Assembly: GCF_009650135.1 (NCBI RefSeq)
Contig: NZ_CP045871.1
Span: 992,001-1,056,000 of the forward strand
Source: Litorivicinus lipolyticus
GTDB taxonomy: Bacteria > Pseudomonadota > Gammaproteobacteria > Pseudomonadales > Litorivicinaceae
Reading direction: 5' to 3'
Length of the DNA: 64,000 nucleotides
How positions within the stretch are numbered: position 1 is the stretch's first letter; each line of letters starts with the position of its first letter. Positions 1 through 9,635 of the stretch are shown here, piece after piece. The notes beneath the pieces were generated by a model, which worked only from the letters and a program-made list of their open reading frames with translations, was not told the origin of the DNA and did no database searches. The position numbers were made by a program, and so were the translations under genes.

Positions 1-582
1 CGCGGTTTCCGTTTTTCAACTTATGCGACCTGGTGGATTCGCCAATCCATTGAGCGCGGCCTGATGAACCAGACGCGCACCATTCGCCTGCCGATCCACG
101 TCGTCAAAGAATTGAATGTGTACCTGCGCACCGCCCGCAAGCTGGCGCAAACGCTGGACCACGAACCGACGCCCGATGACATCGCCACGGAGCTGGAATG
201 TGACGTCAATGACGTGCGTAAGATGCTGCGTTTGAACGAACGCGTGACCTCCATGGACACGCCGTTGGGTGGTGAAACCGAGCGCACCGTGGTCGACACG
301 GTGGCCGACCCGAATGACGGTGACCCGTCTGAGATTCTGCAAAACGACGATTTGACTCAAAATTTGGACCATTGGCTGGGCGAGCTGACTGAAAAACAAC
401 GCGAAGTCATCTCGCGCCGGTTTGGTCTGCGTGGCCACCAGCCGTCAACCCTCGAAGACGTCGGCCGCGAAATTGGTCTGACCCGCGAGCGCGTGCGTCA
501 AATCCAAGTCGATGGGTTGAAGCGCCTGCGCCAGACCCTGGAACGTCACGGGCTTAACCCCGAGCAGTTGTTCAACGCTTAG
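1..582 (+). CDS. rpoS: RNA polymerase sigma factor RpoS, 3' part
   Basis: The reading frame is open from the first base, so the gene starts outside the window; 193 C-terminal residues are visible. They begin in region 2 with the core-binding and -10 recognition segment ([16 protein letters not shown]), followed by the [17 protein letters not shown] stretch typical of RpoS. Region 3 follows, then region 4 with the -35-binding helix-turn-helix ([10 protein letters not shown], about residues 160-169 of the visible part). RpoS directs transcription in stationary phase and under general stress. Its position before fdxA and mutS is the usual gammaproteobacterial context. It could only be confused with RpoD or RpoH, and the [11 protein letters not shown] segment argues for RpoS. 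Confidence 0.96.
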   Translation, partial: RGFRFSTYATWWIRQSIERGLMNQTRTIRLPIHVVKELNVYLRTARKLAQTLDHEPTPDDIATELECDVNDVRKMLRLNERVTSMDTPLGGETERTVVDTVADPNDGDPSEILQNDDLTQNLDHWLGELTEKQREVISRRFGLRGHQPSTLEDVGREIGLTRERVRQIQVDGLKRLRQTLERHGLNPEQLFNA

Positions 583-671
583 CCCACCTTCGGCGCGGCC
601 TAGTCTATGATGACAGTCTTTGCCATGACGGAGCGGCCTGTGCCACTACCATGTATTGATTTGGCCCGCGT

Positions 672-1436
672 ATGAGCGGGTTATTTGATCTAACCGGCAA
701 GACGGCGTTGGTGACCGGCGTCAAGCGCGGCATTGGGCGCGGCATTGCCGAGGGCCTAGCCGGTGCCGGAGCCGATATTATCGGCGTTAGTGCCACGCTG
801 GACCCACACGACAGTGATGTTGGCCGTTCGGTGACTTCGATGGGGCGACGTTTTGACGGCTACGCCGCGGATTTTAGCGATCGCGCGTCGGTCGACGAAT
901 TGATCCAGCAGTTAAATGCCAGCGCGCGCCGGATCGACATCTTGGTCAATAATGCCGGCACTATTATGCGGGCGCCCGCAATCGAACATCCCGACGACTG
1001 GTTTGATCAGGTGATTGAAGTCAATCTGCGGGCCCAGTTTGTACTGACCAAAGCGGTCGCAAAAGGCATGCTGGAGCGCGGCACGGGCAAAATCATCTTC
1101 ACCGCGTCATTGTTGACCTTTCAAGGCGGCATCACGGTGCCTGGGTATGCCGCATCCAAAGGTGCCATCGGCCAGTTGACCAAAGCGCTGGCCAACGAAT
1201 GGGCCGGCAAAGGCGTGTGCGTCAATGCGATAGCACCCGGTTATGTGGCCACCGACAATACCCAAGCGCTTCAGGACGACGCGGGTCGATATCAGTCGAT
1301 TGTGGACCGCATTCCAGTCGGCCGCTGGGGCGTGCCGGATGACTTTGCCGGCCCGGCGGTATTTTTAGCGTCGAGCGCATCGGACTATGTCCAGGGCACA
1401 GTGCTGACGGTTGATGGCGGCTGGATGGGGCGCTAG
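672..1436 (+). CDS. kduD: KduD-like short-chain dehydrogenase (2-deoxy-D-gluconate / 2-dehydro-3-deoxy-D-gluconate 5-dehydrogenase type)
   Basis: This is a classical SDR of 254 residues. The nucleotide-binding TGxxxGIG motif is at 15-22, NNAG at 93-96, and the catalytic residues are Ser146, Tyr159 and Lys163 (YAASK). It resembles E. coli KduD along its length, including NAIAPGY at 185-191, DRIPVGRWG and the C-terminal VDGGW. KduD acts late in pectin/uronate breakdown as an NAD-dependent keto-sugar dehydrogenase. No other uronate gene is nearby, so the true substrate is open. It sits 89 bp after rpoS and is convergent with fdxA, with a shared terminator between them. The ATG at 672 has only a weak ribosome-binding site. 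Confidence 0.8.
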   Translation: MSGLFDLTGKTALVTGVKRGIGRGIAEGLAGAGADIIGVSATLDPHDSDVGRSVTSMGRRFDGYAADFSDRASVDELIQQLNASARRIDILVNNAGTIMRAPAIEHPDDWFDQVIEVNLRAQFVLTKAVAKGMLERGTGKIIFTASLLTFQGGITVPGYAASKGAIGQLTKALANEWAGKGVCVNAIAPGYVATDNTQALQDDAGRYQSIVDRIPVGRWGVPDDFAGPAVFLASSASDYVQGTVLTVDGGWMGR

Positions 1437-1458
1437 CGGCTGGGGCTTGTGCATAAAA

Positions 1459-1486
1459 AAAAGGGAAGCCCTAGGGCTTCCCTTTT
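1459..1486. terminator. Bidirectional intrinsic terminator between kduD and fdxA
   Basis: A perfect 24-bp palindrome (1461-1484, half-site AAGGGAAGCCCT) is extended by A-T pairs to 1459-1486. A run of A on the left gives a T-tract for minus-strand transcripts, and TTTTGTGTGTG on the right serves the plus strand. It lies 15 bp past the fdxA stop and 22 bp past the kduD stop, so it can end both convergent transcripts. The minus-strand T-tract is the stronger one. Confidence 0.9.
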
Positions 1487-1501
1487 GTGTGTGTGGCGAG
1501 C

Positions 1502-1825
1502 TTAGCGTGCCAGTAATTTTCCCTTGCCCGGTTTGCCGTTCCATTCGTCGGCGTCGGCGGGGGCGTCTTTGCGCTCGGCGATGTTCGGCCACACCTCGGC
1601 CAAATCGGCGTTGATCTGGATGTACTGTTCTTGATCCGCCGGCAGTTCATCCTCAGACAAGATCGCCTCGGCGGGGCATTCAGGCTCACACAGGGCGCAG
1701 TCGATGCATTCGTCTGGGTGAATCACCAGAAAATTTGGGCCTTCGTAAAAGCAATCCACCGGGCAGACTTCGACGCAGTCGGTGTACTTACACTTGATGC
1801 AGTTTTCGGTGACGACAAAGGTCAT
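1502..1825 (-). CDS. fdxA: 7-Fe ferredoxin FdxA ([3Fe-4S][4Fe-4S])
   Basis: This small electron-transfer protein of 107 residues has cysteines at 9, 12, 17, 21, 25, 40, 43, 46 and 50. The spacing is that of Azotobacter vinelandii ferredoxin I shifted by one. By analogy Cys9, Cys17 and Cys50 hold the 3Fe-4S cluster, Cys21, Cys40, Cys43 and Cys46 hold the 4Fe-4S cluster, and Cys12 and Cys25 are free. The acidic C-terminal extension is characteristic of this class. It lies 56 bp downstream of mutS on the same strand and may be cotranscribed with it. The physiological electron partner cannot be read from the sequence. Confidence 0.95.
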   Translation of the reverse strand: MTFVVTENCIKCKYTDCVEVCPVDCFYEGPNFLVIHPDECIDCALCEPECPAEAILSEDELPADQEQYIQINADLAEVWPNIAERKDAPADADEWNGKPGKGKLLAR

Positions 1826-1881
1826 GCGGCTATCCTCAGAAATTTTCGCAGGCCGTAGTCTAATGACTCAAGCCCGTCCGG

Positions 1882-4416
1882 TCACGAGTTTGCTCGGACT
1901 TTCAGGCTATATAAGTATTCCAATGCCGCGCGTGGCGTCAGTTCATCGACGTCGAGCGCGGCGACTTCGTTGACCCAGTCCGGCAGCGCGGCCGCCGGTG
2001 GCGCAAACAGGTCCGTCTGCGGGTGTTGCCCCGCGGGCTTTTGATCGATGCTGGATTGCTCCAGCGACACCAGTTTACGTCGGGCCCGTTCAATCACCGC
2101 ACGCGGAACGCCGGCCAACTTAGCCACCTGCAGCCCGTACGATTGGCTGGCGGGCCCCTCGACCACCTGGTGCATAAAGATGATTTCGTCGCCGTGTTCG
2201 ACTGCAGTTAGGTGCAGGTTGCCAACCGTGGCGAATTGCTCGGCCAGTGCCGTCATTTCAAAGTAGTGAGTGGCAAACAGCGTCAAGGCGCCGCGTTGGG
2301 CCAGCGCCTCGCAGGCCGACCAGGCCAGCGATAAGCCATCAAACGTGCTGGTGCCGCGTCCTACCTCGTCCATTAACACCAACGAGCGCGGGGTCGCGTT
2401 GTTCAGTATGTTGGCGGTCTCGGTCATTTCGACCATGAAGGTCGAGCGCCCGCCGGCGAGGTCGTCGGCACTGCCGACGCGGGTCAGGATCTGGTCGCAC
2501 AGGCCAATGCGTGCGTGCGACGCCGGCACCGGGGCACCGATGTGGGCCAGCAACACGATCAAGGCAGTCTGACGCATAAACGTTGATTTACCGCCCATGT
2601 TCGGGCCGGTAATGACCTGGCAGCTGCGTTCGGTCATCAAGCGCAGGTCGTTGGCGACAAAGCGCTCGCCGACGCTGGCCTCGACCACGGGGTGGCGCCC
2701 GCCTTGAATGTCCAGGCCCGGGGCGTCAACCAAGTGCGGCAACACCCAGCGCAGGCTCAGCCCGCGCTCGGCCAGGCAGCACAAGGCATCCAACTCACCA
2801 AGCGTGCGCGCACACAGCTGCAATGCTCCGAGCTGCTCTAATAGCGGCGCGAACAGCCCTTCAAATAGGGCCCGTTCTAACGACTGGGCGCGCGACTTGG
2901 CCGACACCGCTTTGTCTTCAAAGGTTTTCAGCTCGGGGGTGATGAAGCGCTCGGCGTTTTTCAGGGTCTGGCGGCGTACGTACTCCACCGGGGCGCGATC
3001 GGACTGGGACTTGGACAGCTCGATGTAGTAACCGTGAACCCGGTTGTAGCCCACTTTTAAGGTGCTCAGTCCGGTCGCTTCGCGCTCACGCAGTTCAATC
3101 GCCGCGAGCGCCGCGCCGGCGTCGTTCGACAGCCCGCGCAGCTCATCCAGTTCGTCATTAAAGCCGGCTCGGATGACGTCACCGTCCGACAAGCGATGCG
3201 GCAGCTCGCTGTTCAAGGCACGCGTCAACAAGGCCGCCAGGTCACTAAAGTCACCCAACTCGGTTTCGATCCGACGCAGCGCATCACGCCCGCGGATGTG
3301 TTCGATCAGCCCGGGCAGCTGGATAAGCGTCATGCCCAGTCGCCCCAGGTCTTTGGGGCGCGCGGACTGCAACGCGACGCGGCCCAAGATGCGTTCGACA
3401 TCGCCAGTTTGTTTGAGCTGGTCGCGCAATCCGTCCAAATCGGTGTCTTGTTGCAGGCACAAAATCGCCGTTTGACGGGCGGCGACGGGTTCCGCCATGG
3501 CCAGCGGCTGGTGCAACCAGCCGGACAGGCGACGCAGCCCCATCGGATTTTGGGTGCTGTTGAGCACACTCATCAAGGTGCCGTCGCGGCCACCGCGCAG
3601 GTTTTGGGTCAGCTCCAAGTCGCGCCGCGCGCTCGGGTCCAGTTGCAAAAAAGCATCCAAGTGAATGCGTGTCAGGCTGCCAACGTGCTTGACGTCGTCG
3701 CGCAACCGATCCAAGGCATATTGCATCAGTGCGCCGGCGGCACAGACCCCAGGCGAGGGCGCATCTAAGCCAAAGCCGCCCAAGTCTTTAACCGCAAAGT
3801 GCTTGCACAACACCGCCTCGGCGCTGGCGGCTTCGAAATGCCAGCCCGGTAACCCAAGCGCTTCGCCCAGATCCGGATCGACGGCGCCGTCGACACACAG
3901 TGTTTCGGCCGGGGATAAACGTGCCAACTGAGACTGAAGTTGGTTCAAACTTAGCTGCGGGTAGCATTCAAAACGTCCACCGGCGACGTCCATGGCGGCC
4001 AAACCGTAGTCGCGGCCTTGTTGGACCCAGCACGCCAGCCAGGCCACGCGATCCGCCGGCACCAGCGCTTCATCCGCCAACGTGCCGGGCGTCAAGACGC
4101 GAGTGACCCGGCGCTCGACCGGGCCCTTACTGGTGGCGGGGTCGCCGATCTGTTCGCACAGGGCGACCGATTCGCCGGCCGCCAGCAATTTAGCCAGGTA
4201 GCCCTCGGCCGCATGGTGGGGGATGCCTGCCATCGGAATCGGCTGGCCTCCACTGTGCCCGCGGGCGGTCAGGGTGATGTCCAAAATACGCGCCGCCTTG
4301 GCGGCATCGTCAAAGAACAACTCGTAAAAGTCGCCCATCCGGTAAAACACCAGCAGGCTCGGGAATTCGGATTTGATCGCCAAATACTGGCGCATCATTG
4401 GGGTTGGTTCGCTCAT
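1882..4416 (-). CDS. mutS: DNA mismatch repair ATPase MutS
   Basis: The product is 844 residues, close to E. coli MutS (853). It recognises base mismatches and small loops and recruits MutL. The mismatch-contacting Phe-x-Glu is at F30-Y31-E32 in GDFYELF. The Walker A motif is at 604-612 (GPNMGGKST, Lys610), followed by the Walker B/signature [12 protein letters not shown] and the ATP-cassette histidine region LFATHY. The C-terminal tail is short. The gene is divergent from pncC, with 57 bp between the start codons. I see no clear Shine-Dalgarno sequence before the ATG at 4416. The adjacency to rpoS, fdxA and pncC is conserved in gammaproteobacteria. Confidence 0.98.
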   Translation of the reverse strand: MSEPTPMMRQYLAIKSEFPSLLVFYRMGDFYELFFDDAAKAARILDITLTARGHSGGQPIPMAGIPHHAAEGYLAKLLAAGESVALCEQIGDPATSKGPVERRVTRVLTPGTLADEALVPADRVAWLACWVQQGRDYGLAAMDVAGGRFECYPQLSLNQLQSQLARLSPAETLCVDGAVDPDLGEALGLPGWHFEAASAEAVLCKHFAVKDLGGFGLDAPSPGVCAAGALMQYALDRLRDDVKHVGSLTRIHLDAFLQLDPSARRDLELTQNLRGGRDGTLMSVLNSTQNPMGLRRLSGWLHQPLAMAEPVAARQTAILCLQQDTDLDGLRDQLKQTGDVERILGRVALQSARPKDLGRLGMTLIQLPGLIEHIRGRDALRRIETELGDFSDLAALLTRALNSELPHRLSDGDVIRAGFNDELDELRGLSNDAGAALAAIELREREATGLSTLKVGYNRVHGYYIELSKSQSDRAPVEYVRRQTLKNAERFITPELKTFEDKAVSAKSRAQSLERALFEGLFAPLLEQLGALQLCARTLGELDALCCLAERGLSLRWVLPHLVDAPGLDIQGGRHPVVEASVGERFVANDLRLMTERSCQVITGPNMGGKSTFMRQTALIVLLAHIGAPVPASHARIGLCDQILTRVGSADDLAGGRSTFMVEMTETANILNNATPRSLVLMDEVGRGTSTFDGLSLAWSACEALAQRGALTLFATHYFEMTALAEQFATVGNLHLTAVEHGDEIIFMHQVVEGPASQSYGLQVAKLAGVPRAVIERARRKLVSLEQSSIDQKPAGQHPQTDLFAPPAAALPDWVNEVAALDVDELTPRAALEYLYSLKVRANS

Positions 4417-4473
4417 GGCAGAGGATGCTAATCTACCAGGGCTGCTAATTCATCCTTACGTGCGGGGCCCCCG

Positions 4474-4983
4474 ATGCATCCTGTCATTGCTACGCTGCTG
4501 AATTCACCGACCTCGATTGCCACAGCGGAAAGTTGTACCGGCGGCCAGCTGGCGGCGGCCTTGACCGCGGCGCCGGGCTCCAGTGCTTATTTCCACTGGG
4601 GCGCGGTCACCTATTCAAATGCGGCCAAGCGCTCAATGTTGGGGGTCAGCCCGCAAACCCTAGACTGTGAAGGCGCCGTCAGTGACGCGGTGGTGCGCGA
4701 AATGGCCCAGGGAGCGCGTCGGTACAGCGGCTGTCAGGTGGCGATCGCGACCTCTGGGGTGGCAGGTCCTGGCGGCGGCAGTCCGACCAAGCCGGTCGGT
4801 TTGGTGTGGATGGCATTGGCCAGTGCTGGCGGCTGCGTCAGCTTCCAGCGCGTGTTCAGCGGCGATCGTGCGGCGATTCAGTCGGCAGCGGTTGCGGCGT
4901 GTCTGGATGCCTTGGCCGAACACCTGGCTGCGGTCGGCGCGCCGGCCCCTGTACAACCGTCCCATTCCCCGGATCCGAGCTGA
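4474..4983 (+). CDS. pncC: Nicotinamide-nucleotide amidohydrolase PncC (CinA C-terminal family)
   Basis: This 169-residue stand-alone CinA C-terminal domain deamidates NMN to nicotinate mononucleotide in pyridine nucleotide recycling. The conserved catalytic segment AESCTGG is at 18-24 (Ser20), and the second signature SGVAGPGGGSPTKPVG lies at about 110-125. The N-terminal molybdopterin-binding half found in full CinA proteins is absent, as in E. coli PncC. In many relatives this gene precedes recA; here it is followed after 55 bp by an M48 protease gene, so recA lies elsewhere. Confidence 0.92.
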   Translation: MHPVIATLLNSPTSIATAESCTGGQLAAALTAAPGSSAYFHWGAVTYSNAAKRSMLGVSPQTLDCEGAVSDAVVREMAQGARRYSGCQVAIATSGVAGPGGGSPTKPVGLVWMALASAGGCVSFQRVFSGDRAAIQSAAVAACLDALAEHLAAVGAPAPVQPSHSPDPS

Positions 4984-5038
4984 TGTTTGTCGGCCGTATT
5001 CATTACACTGATTTTTTGACGTTTGCGGTGGGGAACTG

Positions 5039-6178
5039 ATGTCCTTTTTGATGCCAATTATGTGTGCGCTGGTGATGCTGTCCGGGTGTGCAACCAATGC
5101 CGTGACCGGCGCCTCCGAGTTGCGCCTGATGTCCCCGGCGGACGAGCAACGCCTGGGCGAATCCCGTTACAGCCCGATGCGACAACAAGCCGGCGGTGAT
5201 TACGTGGCCGACCCGGCACTGCAGGCTTATGTATCAAAGGTCGGCCAGTCCTTGGCGGTGCATGCCCAGCGCGACCTGGCCTACGAGTTCGTCGTCGTTA
5301 ACGACTCGTCGTGGAATGCCTGGGCCTTGCCCGGCGGTAAAATTGCTTTGAACCGCGGGCTGTTATTGGCAATGCAGGACGAGGCTGAATTGGCGGCGGT
5401 GTTGGCCCACGAAATAGTGCACGCTGACGCCGGGCACTCGGCCAATCAAATGGGCAAAGCGCAACTGGGCGGACTGGGTATTGAAATACTGGGTGCGCTG
5501 ATTGATGCGCCGGGAACGCGCCAAGCCGCCCAGCAACTGGGCCAGATTAGCCTGGCAGCGGTCCAGGCTAAATTTGGGCGCGAGGATGAGCTGGAAGCCG
5601 ACCGCTTCGGTATGCGCTACATGGTCGCCGCCGGTTACGATCCGCAAGGCGCGGTTCGTTTGCAGCAAACCTTTTTGAGCAAATTCGGCGGCGGTACCGC
5701 GAACAACCTGTTCGCGTCGCACCCGCCCAGCGCCGAGCGGGTCGAGCGCAATATCGCCACCGCCGCGGCCTGGGGTGTCGGCGGCACGGTCGGGCGTGAG
5801 GATTACCAATCCGCGACCCAGCGCCTGCGTATTACCGAAGCGGCATACGCGCACCTGGATGCTGGCCGCAAGGCGCTGTCGGAAAAAGCCTTTGACGACG
5901 CCTTAAATGACGCCAACCGTGCGATCAAGATTGAAGGCCGCGAGGCCCTGTTTTACGAACTTAAGGCCGAAGCCCTGTTGGCCTTAAAGCGACCGTCCGA
6001 GGCCCTGAAATCCGCCGACCTGGCGGTCAAGCTTAACCCCGAGTTTTACCGCAATTACACGGTTCGCGCGCGCATTCATCAGGCCCTTGGGCGTGATGAC
6101 TTGGCCGCCGCCGATTACCGCCAAAGCCAGTCTCAATTGCCAACCAAAGAGGCTGCTGAATTTCTCGATGGGGCTTGA
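5039..6178 (+). CDS. M48-family metalloprotease lipoprotein with C-terminal TPR repeats
   Basis: The product is 379 residues. A lipoprotein signal ends in LSGC (lipidated Cys17), so the protein is predicted to be a membrane-anchored periplasmic lipoprotein. The zinc site is HEIVH at 124-128 with the downstream EXXXD glutamate in ELEAD (Glu184, Asp188). Roughly residues 270-365 form TPR-like helices. This layout resembles the BepA/LoiP/YcaL group of outer-membrane quality-control proteases, but the substrate is unknown. A second M48-TPR protein, the likely BepA, is encoded at 20316-21545, so this is probably a paralogue with a different task. Confidence 0.85.
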   Translation: MSFLMPIMCALVMLSGCATNAVTGASELRLMSPADEQRLGESRYSPMRQQAGGDYVADPALQAYVSKVGQSLAVHAQRDLAYEFVVVNDSSWNAWALPGGKIALNRGLLLAMQDEAELAAVLAHEIVHADAGHSANQMGKAQLGGLGIEILGALIDAPGTRQAAQQLGQISLAAVQAKFGREDELEADRFGMRYMVAAGYDPQGAVRLQQTFLSKFGGGTANNLFASHPPSAERVERNIATAAAWGVGGTVGREDYQSATQRLRITEAAYAHLDAGRKALSEKAFDDALNDANRAIKIEGREALFYELKAEALLALKRPSEALKSADLAVKLNPEFYRNYTVRARIHQALGRDDLAAADYRQSQSQLPTKEAAEFLDGA

Positions 6179-6278
6179 TCGACGCGGCCACCGGGGTGGA
6201 TGTGGACTGGGCCAAAGCGCTTGGGGTGCGCGCTCGTTGAATACACGCGAAACGGTGCAATCCATGCCCAAGGTTGGC

Positions 6279-6284
6279 TATACT
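6279..6284 (+). promoter_or_regulatory. Candidate -10 element for the fmdB-type gene and aspS
   Basis: TATACT lies 35 bp before the zinc-ribbon gene and is followed by a GC-rich stretch. No good -35 is present at 16-18 bp (TGCAAT at 6256-6261 is poor). The 140-bp gap 6179-6318 holds no gene that I can recognise. Confidence 0.35.
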
Positions 6285-6318
6285 CTGCGCCGCTTTTAAT
6301 CTTCCTTGAGAATGCGCC

Positions 6319-6597
6319 ATGCCGATCTACGAATATGTCTGCAGTGCCTGTGAGCACAGCCTTGAGGCGTTGCAGAAGTTGTCCGATGCGCCATTGCTTG
6401 AGTGCCCAAGCTGTCACCAAGACGGTCTGCGCAAGCGGATGTCATCGGCCGGTTTTCGCTTAAAAGGCGGCGGCTGGTACGAAACAGACTTTAAATCCGG
6501 GGCCAAGAAAAACTTGGCCGGCGACAGCGCCAAACCGGCGGCAGACTCGAAACCTGCCAAAACCGAATCAAAACCTGCATCAACTGAATCGAAATAA
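6319..6597 (+). CDS. FmdB-type zinc-ribbon protein
   Basis: This small 92-residue protein begins MPIYEY with two CxxC pairs (Cys8/Cys11 and Cys29/Cys32), the mark of the FmdB putative regulatory family (zinc ribbon). The second half is a low-complexity Lys/Pro/Ala/Ser/Glu tail with repeats such as SKPAKTE and SKPASTE. It is predicted cytosolic. It directly precedes aspS (9 bp), a conserved pairing in gammaproteobacteria, and is probably cotranscribed with it. No biochemical role is established for these short proteins. Confidence 0.9.
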   Translation: MPIYEYVCSACEHSLEALQKLSDAPLLECPSCHQDGLRKRMSSAGFRLKGGGWYETDFKSGAKKNLAGDSAKPAADSKPAKTESKPASTESK

Positions 6598-6606
6598 AGG
6601 ACACGC

Positions 6607-8373
6607 ATGCGCGATATGTACTGCGGCGACGTAACAGCCGACCAACTGGACCAAACCCTAACTATTGCCGGCTGGGTGGATCGTCGTCGTGACCACGGTG
6701 GCGTCATCTTCTTGGACATGCGTGACCGCGAAGGCATCCTCCAGGTTGTCATCGATCCCGACACGGCTGAGGCCTTCGCCACCGCCGATCGCGCGCGCCC
6801 CGAATGGGTGCTGCAAATTACCGGCCGCGTGCGTGCGCGCCCCGAAGGCGCCGTCAATAACGACATGAAGTCCGGCGCGGTCGAGTTTTTGGGCAAGCAA
6901 GTCACGGTGCTCAACGAAGCAGAAACACCGCCGTTCCAATTGGATAGCCACTCCAAAGTGGGCGAAGAAGTGCGCTTGAAAAACCGCTTCTTGGACCTGC
7001 GTCGCCCGGACATGCTGAACAAGCTGATGCTGCGCTCGAAAGTCAGTGCATCGATTCGTCGGTTCCTGGACCAGCAAGGCTTCGTCGACGTTGAAACGCC
7101 GATTTTGACACGTGCCACGCCCGAAGGCGCGCGCGATTACCTGGTGCCCTCGCGCACCCACCAAGGCCAGTTCTTTGCATTGCCGCAGTCGCCTCAGTTG
7201 TTCAAGCAGCTGTTGATGGTGTCTGGCGTCGACAAGTACTACCAAATCGCCAAGTGCTTCCGTGATGAGGACTTGCGTGCGGATCGTCAGCCTGAATTCA
7301 CTCAGGTCGATTTGGAAATGTCGTTTGTCGACGAGTCGGACATCATGGCCCTGACCGAGGGCTTGGCGCGGGACATGTTCAAGGACGTGCTGGACGTTGA
7401 GCTGGGTGATTTCCCGCGCATGACCTGGCACGAAGCCATGCGTCGTTTTGGTTCGGATAAGCCGGACCTGCGCATCGATATGGAGCTGGTTGACGTAGCC
7501 GATTTGATGGCAGACGTTGAATTCAAGGTCTTCTCGGGCCCGGCCAAAGACCCGAACGGACGGGTCGCGGTACTGCGCGTGCCCGGTGGCTCAAGCCTGA
7601 CCCGCAAAGAGATCGACAAATACACCGATTTTGTCAGTCAATACGGCGCCAAAGGTTTGGCCTGGATCAAGGTTAATGACATGGATGCTGGCCTGGACGG
7701 GCTGCAATCACCGATCGTCAAGTTCATCCCCGACGTGGTCGGCGACGTGCTGGCCCGCTGTGGTGCCGCAACCGGTGACTTGCTGTTCTTCGGCGCGGAT
7801 TCCGACACTGTCGTCAGCGACGCGCTGGGTGCATTGCGCGTCCGGGTCGGTCACGACCTGGGCTTGGTCAAAGACCAGTGGGCGCCGCTGTGGGTGGTCG
7901 ATTTCCCGATGTTCGAACGGACCAAGGACGGCGGCTTGACCGCGCTGCACCACCCCTTTACCGCGCCGACCTGTTCCCCGGACGAATTACGTGCGGACCC
8001 GCTGGCGGCCAACTCACGCGCCTACGATATGGTCTTGAACGGCACCGAATTGGGCGGCGGTTCGATTCGTATTCACGAGCCGGCCATGCAAAACGCGGTG
8101 TTCGAGGTGCTGGGTATCAGCGAAGCGGACCGCGAAGAGAAATTTGGCTTCCTGTTGAACGCGCTGAAATACGGCGCGCCGCCGCACGGCGGCCTAGCCT
8201 TTGGCCTGGACCGTCTGGTCATGCTGATGACTGGTTCGGACAGCATTCGTGACGTGATTGCCTTCCCGAAAACGCAAAGCGCGGCCTGTGTCATGACCGA
8301 CGCGCCGGGTGCCGCTGACCCGAACCAGCTCAAAGAGTTGGGCCTGCGTCAGCGCGTCAAAGTCGAGGACTGA
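6607..8373 (+). CDS. aspS: Aspartyl-tRNA synthetase (non-discriminating type by signature)
   Basis: This class II synthetase of 588 residues has the bacterial layout: N-terminal OB-fold anticodon domain (1-105), catalytic core with QSPQLFKQ and [16 protein letters not shown], an inserted GAD domain, and the C-terminal motif 3 (GLAFGLDRL). It charges tRNA-Asp. In the anticodon domain the RRRDHGG segment carries His30 and the RPEGAV segment carries Gly81. These match the Pseudomonas aeruginosa enzyme that also charges tRNA-Asn, rather than E. coli, which has Leu and Lys there. A spacing of 9 bp after the fmdB-type gene suggests one transcript. Confidence 0.97.
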   Translation: MRDMYCGDVTADQLDQTLTIAGWVDRRRDHGGVIFLDMRDREGILQVVIDPDTAEAFATADRARPEWVLQITGRVRARPEGAVNNDMKSGAVEFLGKQVTVLNEAETPPFQLDSHSKVGEEVRLKNRFLDLRRPDMLNKLMLRSKVSASIRRFLDQQGFVDVETPILTRATPEGARDYLVPSRTHQGQFFALPQSPQLFKQLLMVSGVDKYYQIAKCFRDEDLRADRQPEFTQVDLEMSFVDESDIMALTEGLARDMFKDVLDVELGDFPRMTWHEAMRRFGSDKPDLRIDMELVDVADLMADVEFKVFSGPAKDPNGRVAVLRVPGGSSLTRKEIDKYTDFVSQYGAKGLAWIKVNDMDAGLDGLQSPIVKFIPDVVGDVLARCGAATGDLLFFGADSDTVVSDALGALRVRVGHDLGLVKDQWAPLWVVDFPMFERTKDGGLTALHHPFTAPTCSPDELRADPLAANSRAYDMVLNGTELGGGSIRIHEPAMQNAVFEVLGISEADREEKFGFLLNALKYGAPPHGGLAFGLDRLVMLMTGSDSIRDVIAFPKTQSAACVMTDAPGAADPNQLKELGLRQRVKVED

Positions 8374-8374
8374 T

Positions 8375-9115
8375 ATGGCAGGTCACAGTAAATGGGCCAA
8401 CATCAAGCACAAAAAGGCCAAGGAAGACGCCAAGCGCGGCAAGGTGTTTACCAAGCTGATTCGTGAGTTGGTGGTGGCGGCGCGCATGGGCGGCCCTGAG
8501 CCGAACGATAACCCGCGCCTGCGCGCGGCGGTCGACAAGGCCTTGAGCGCCAACATGACCAAGGACACGTTGCAGCGCGCCATCGACCGCGGTGCCGGTA
8601 ATAACGAAGCCGAGAACATCGAAGAGTTGACGTACGAAGGCTACGGCGTCGCCGGGGTCGCGGTGATGGTCGACTGCATGACCGACAACCGCAATCGAAC
8701 AGCGTCCGAAGTGCGTCATGCCTTTAGCAAGTGCGGCGGCAACCTGGGCACCGACGGTTCGGTCAATTACCTGTTCGCCAAGAAAGGTCAGATCTTTTTG
8801 GGCGAGGGCGCGAGCGAAGACGCGGTCATGGATGTGGCATTGGAGGCCGGTGCCGATGATGTGGTGGTGAGCGAGCAAGGCATCGTCGTCGAAACCGATT
8901 GGACGGCGCTGGGCGAGGTCCGTGACGCCATGGACTCGGCCGGTTTCGAGGTCGTCGACGCCGGCATCAACCAAATCCCATCGACGGTCACCGAATTGTC
9001 GGTCGAGGACTCGGAAAAAGTCATGAAGCTGATCGATATGCTAGAAGACTTGGATGACGTCCAAGAAGTTCACACCAACGCTGAATTCGCCGATGAATTC
9101 CTGGACTCGCTGTAA
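8375..9115 (+). CDS. yebC: YebC/PmpR-family transcription or translation factor
   Basis: The 246-residue protein starts [14 protein letters not shown], the signature of the family. Upstream in-frame codons overlap aspS and were rejected because the conserved N-terminus begins at ATG 8375, one base after the aspS stop. YebC proteins have been described as DNA-binding regulators and, more recently, as factors that help ribosomes through difficult sequences such as proline runs; which applies here cannot be told. The position between aspS and ruvC is conserved widely in bacteria. Confidence 0.96.
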   Translation: MAGHSKWANIKHKKAKEDAKRGKVFTKLIRELVVAARMGGPEPNDNPRLRAAVDKALSANMTKDTLQRAIDRGAGNNEAENIEELTYEGYGVAGVAVMVDCMTDNRNRTASEVRHAFSKCGGNLGTDGSVNYLFAKKGQIFLGEGASEDAVMDVALEAGADDVVVSEQGIVVETDWTALGEVRDAMDSAGFEVVDAGINQIPSTVTELSVEDSEKVMKLIDMLEDLDDVQEVHTNAEFADEFLDSL

Positions 9116-9631
9116 GTGTCCTTAATACTGGGCATCGACCCTGGCTCTCGCATCACGGGCTATGGGTTGGTGCTGGTCGAGCGCGGTCAGCCGCGTCATA
9201 TCGATAATGGCGTGATCCAAGCCCGCGCTGACAACTTTGTTAATCGTATTGGCGAGATCCACGCGGGATTGGCCGAGGTGATTGCACATTACAAGCCAGA
9301 CCAGTGCGCCATCGAAGAAGTGTTCGTCAACAAAAACGTCTCGTCGGCGATCAAATTGGGTCAGGCTCGGGGCGCGGCCATTGTCGCCGCCACCTCGGTC
9401 AACCTGCCGGTCGCTGAGTACACCGCCACCCACATCAAACAGTCCGTTGTCGGGACCGGTCGGGCCACCAAAGATCAGGTCCAGCAAATGATTAAGATGA
9501 TTTTGGGACTGCCCGAAATTCCCCTGTCCGACGCCGCCGACGCACTGGCCGTCGCGGTTTGTCACAGCCACGCCTCAAACGCGCTGATGCGCGTTGGGGC
9601 CAACAGCGTCCGCCGCGGTCGCTTTAGGTAA
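9116..9631 (+). CDS. ruvC: Holliday junction resolvase RuvC
   Basis: The 171-residue endonuclease resolves four-way DNA junctions by paired nicks. The four acidic catalytic residues of E. coli RuvC (D7, E66, D138, D141) are present at +1: Asp8 in GIDPGS, Glu67, Asp139 and Asp142 in SDAADALA. The start is GTG, placed directly after the yebC stop with no gap, so translation is probably coupled. It is followed after 4 bp by ruvA and then ruvB, giving the complete RuvABC pathway in one run. Confidence 0.97.
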   Translation: MSLILGIDPGSRITGYGLVLVERGQPRHIDNGVIQARADNFVNRIGEIHAGLAEVIAHYKPDQCAIEEVFVNKNVSSAIKLGQARGAAIVAATSVNLPVAEYTATHIKQSVVGTGRATKDQVQQMIKMILGLPEIPLSDAADALAVAVCHSHASNALMRVGANSVRRGRFR

Positions 9632-9635
9632 TTGC

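Noticed and set aside
3196..3768. 190-codon plus-strand frame within mutS
   Set aside because: Shadow of mutS, without a ribosome-binding site or family pattern.
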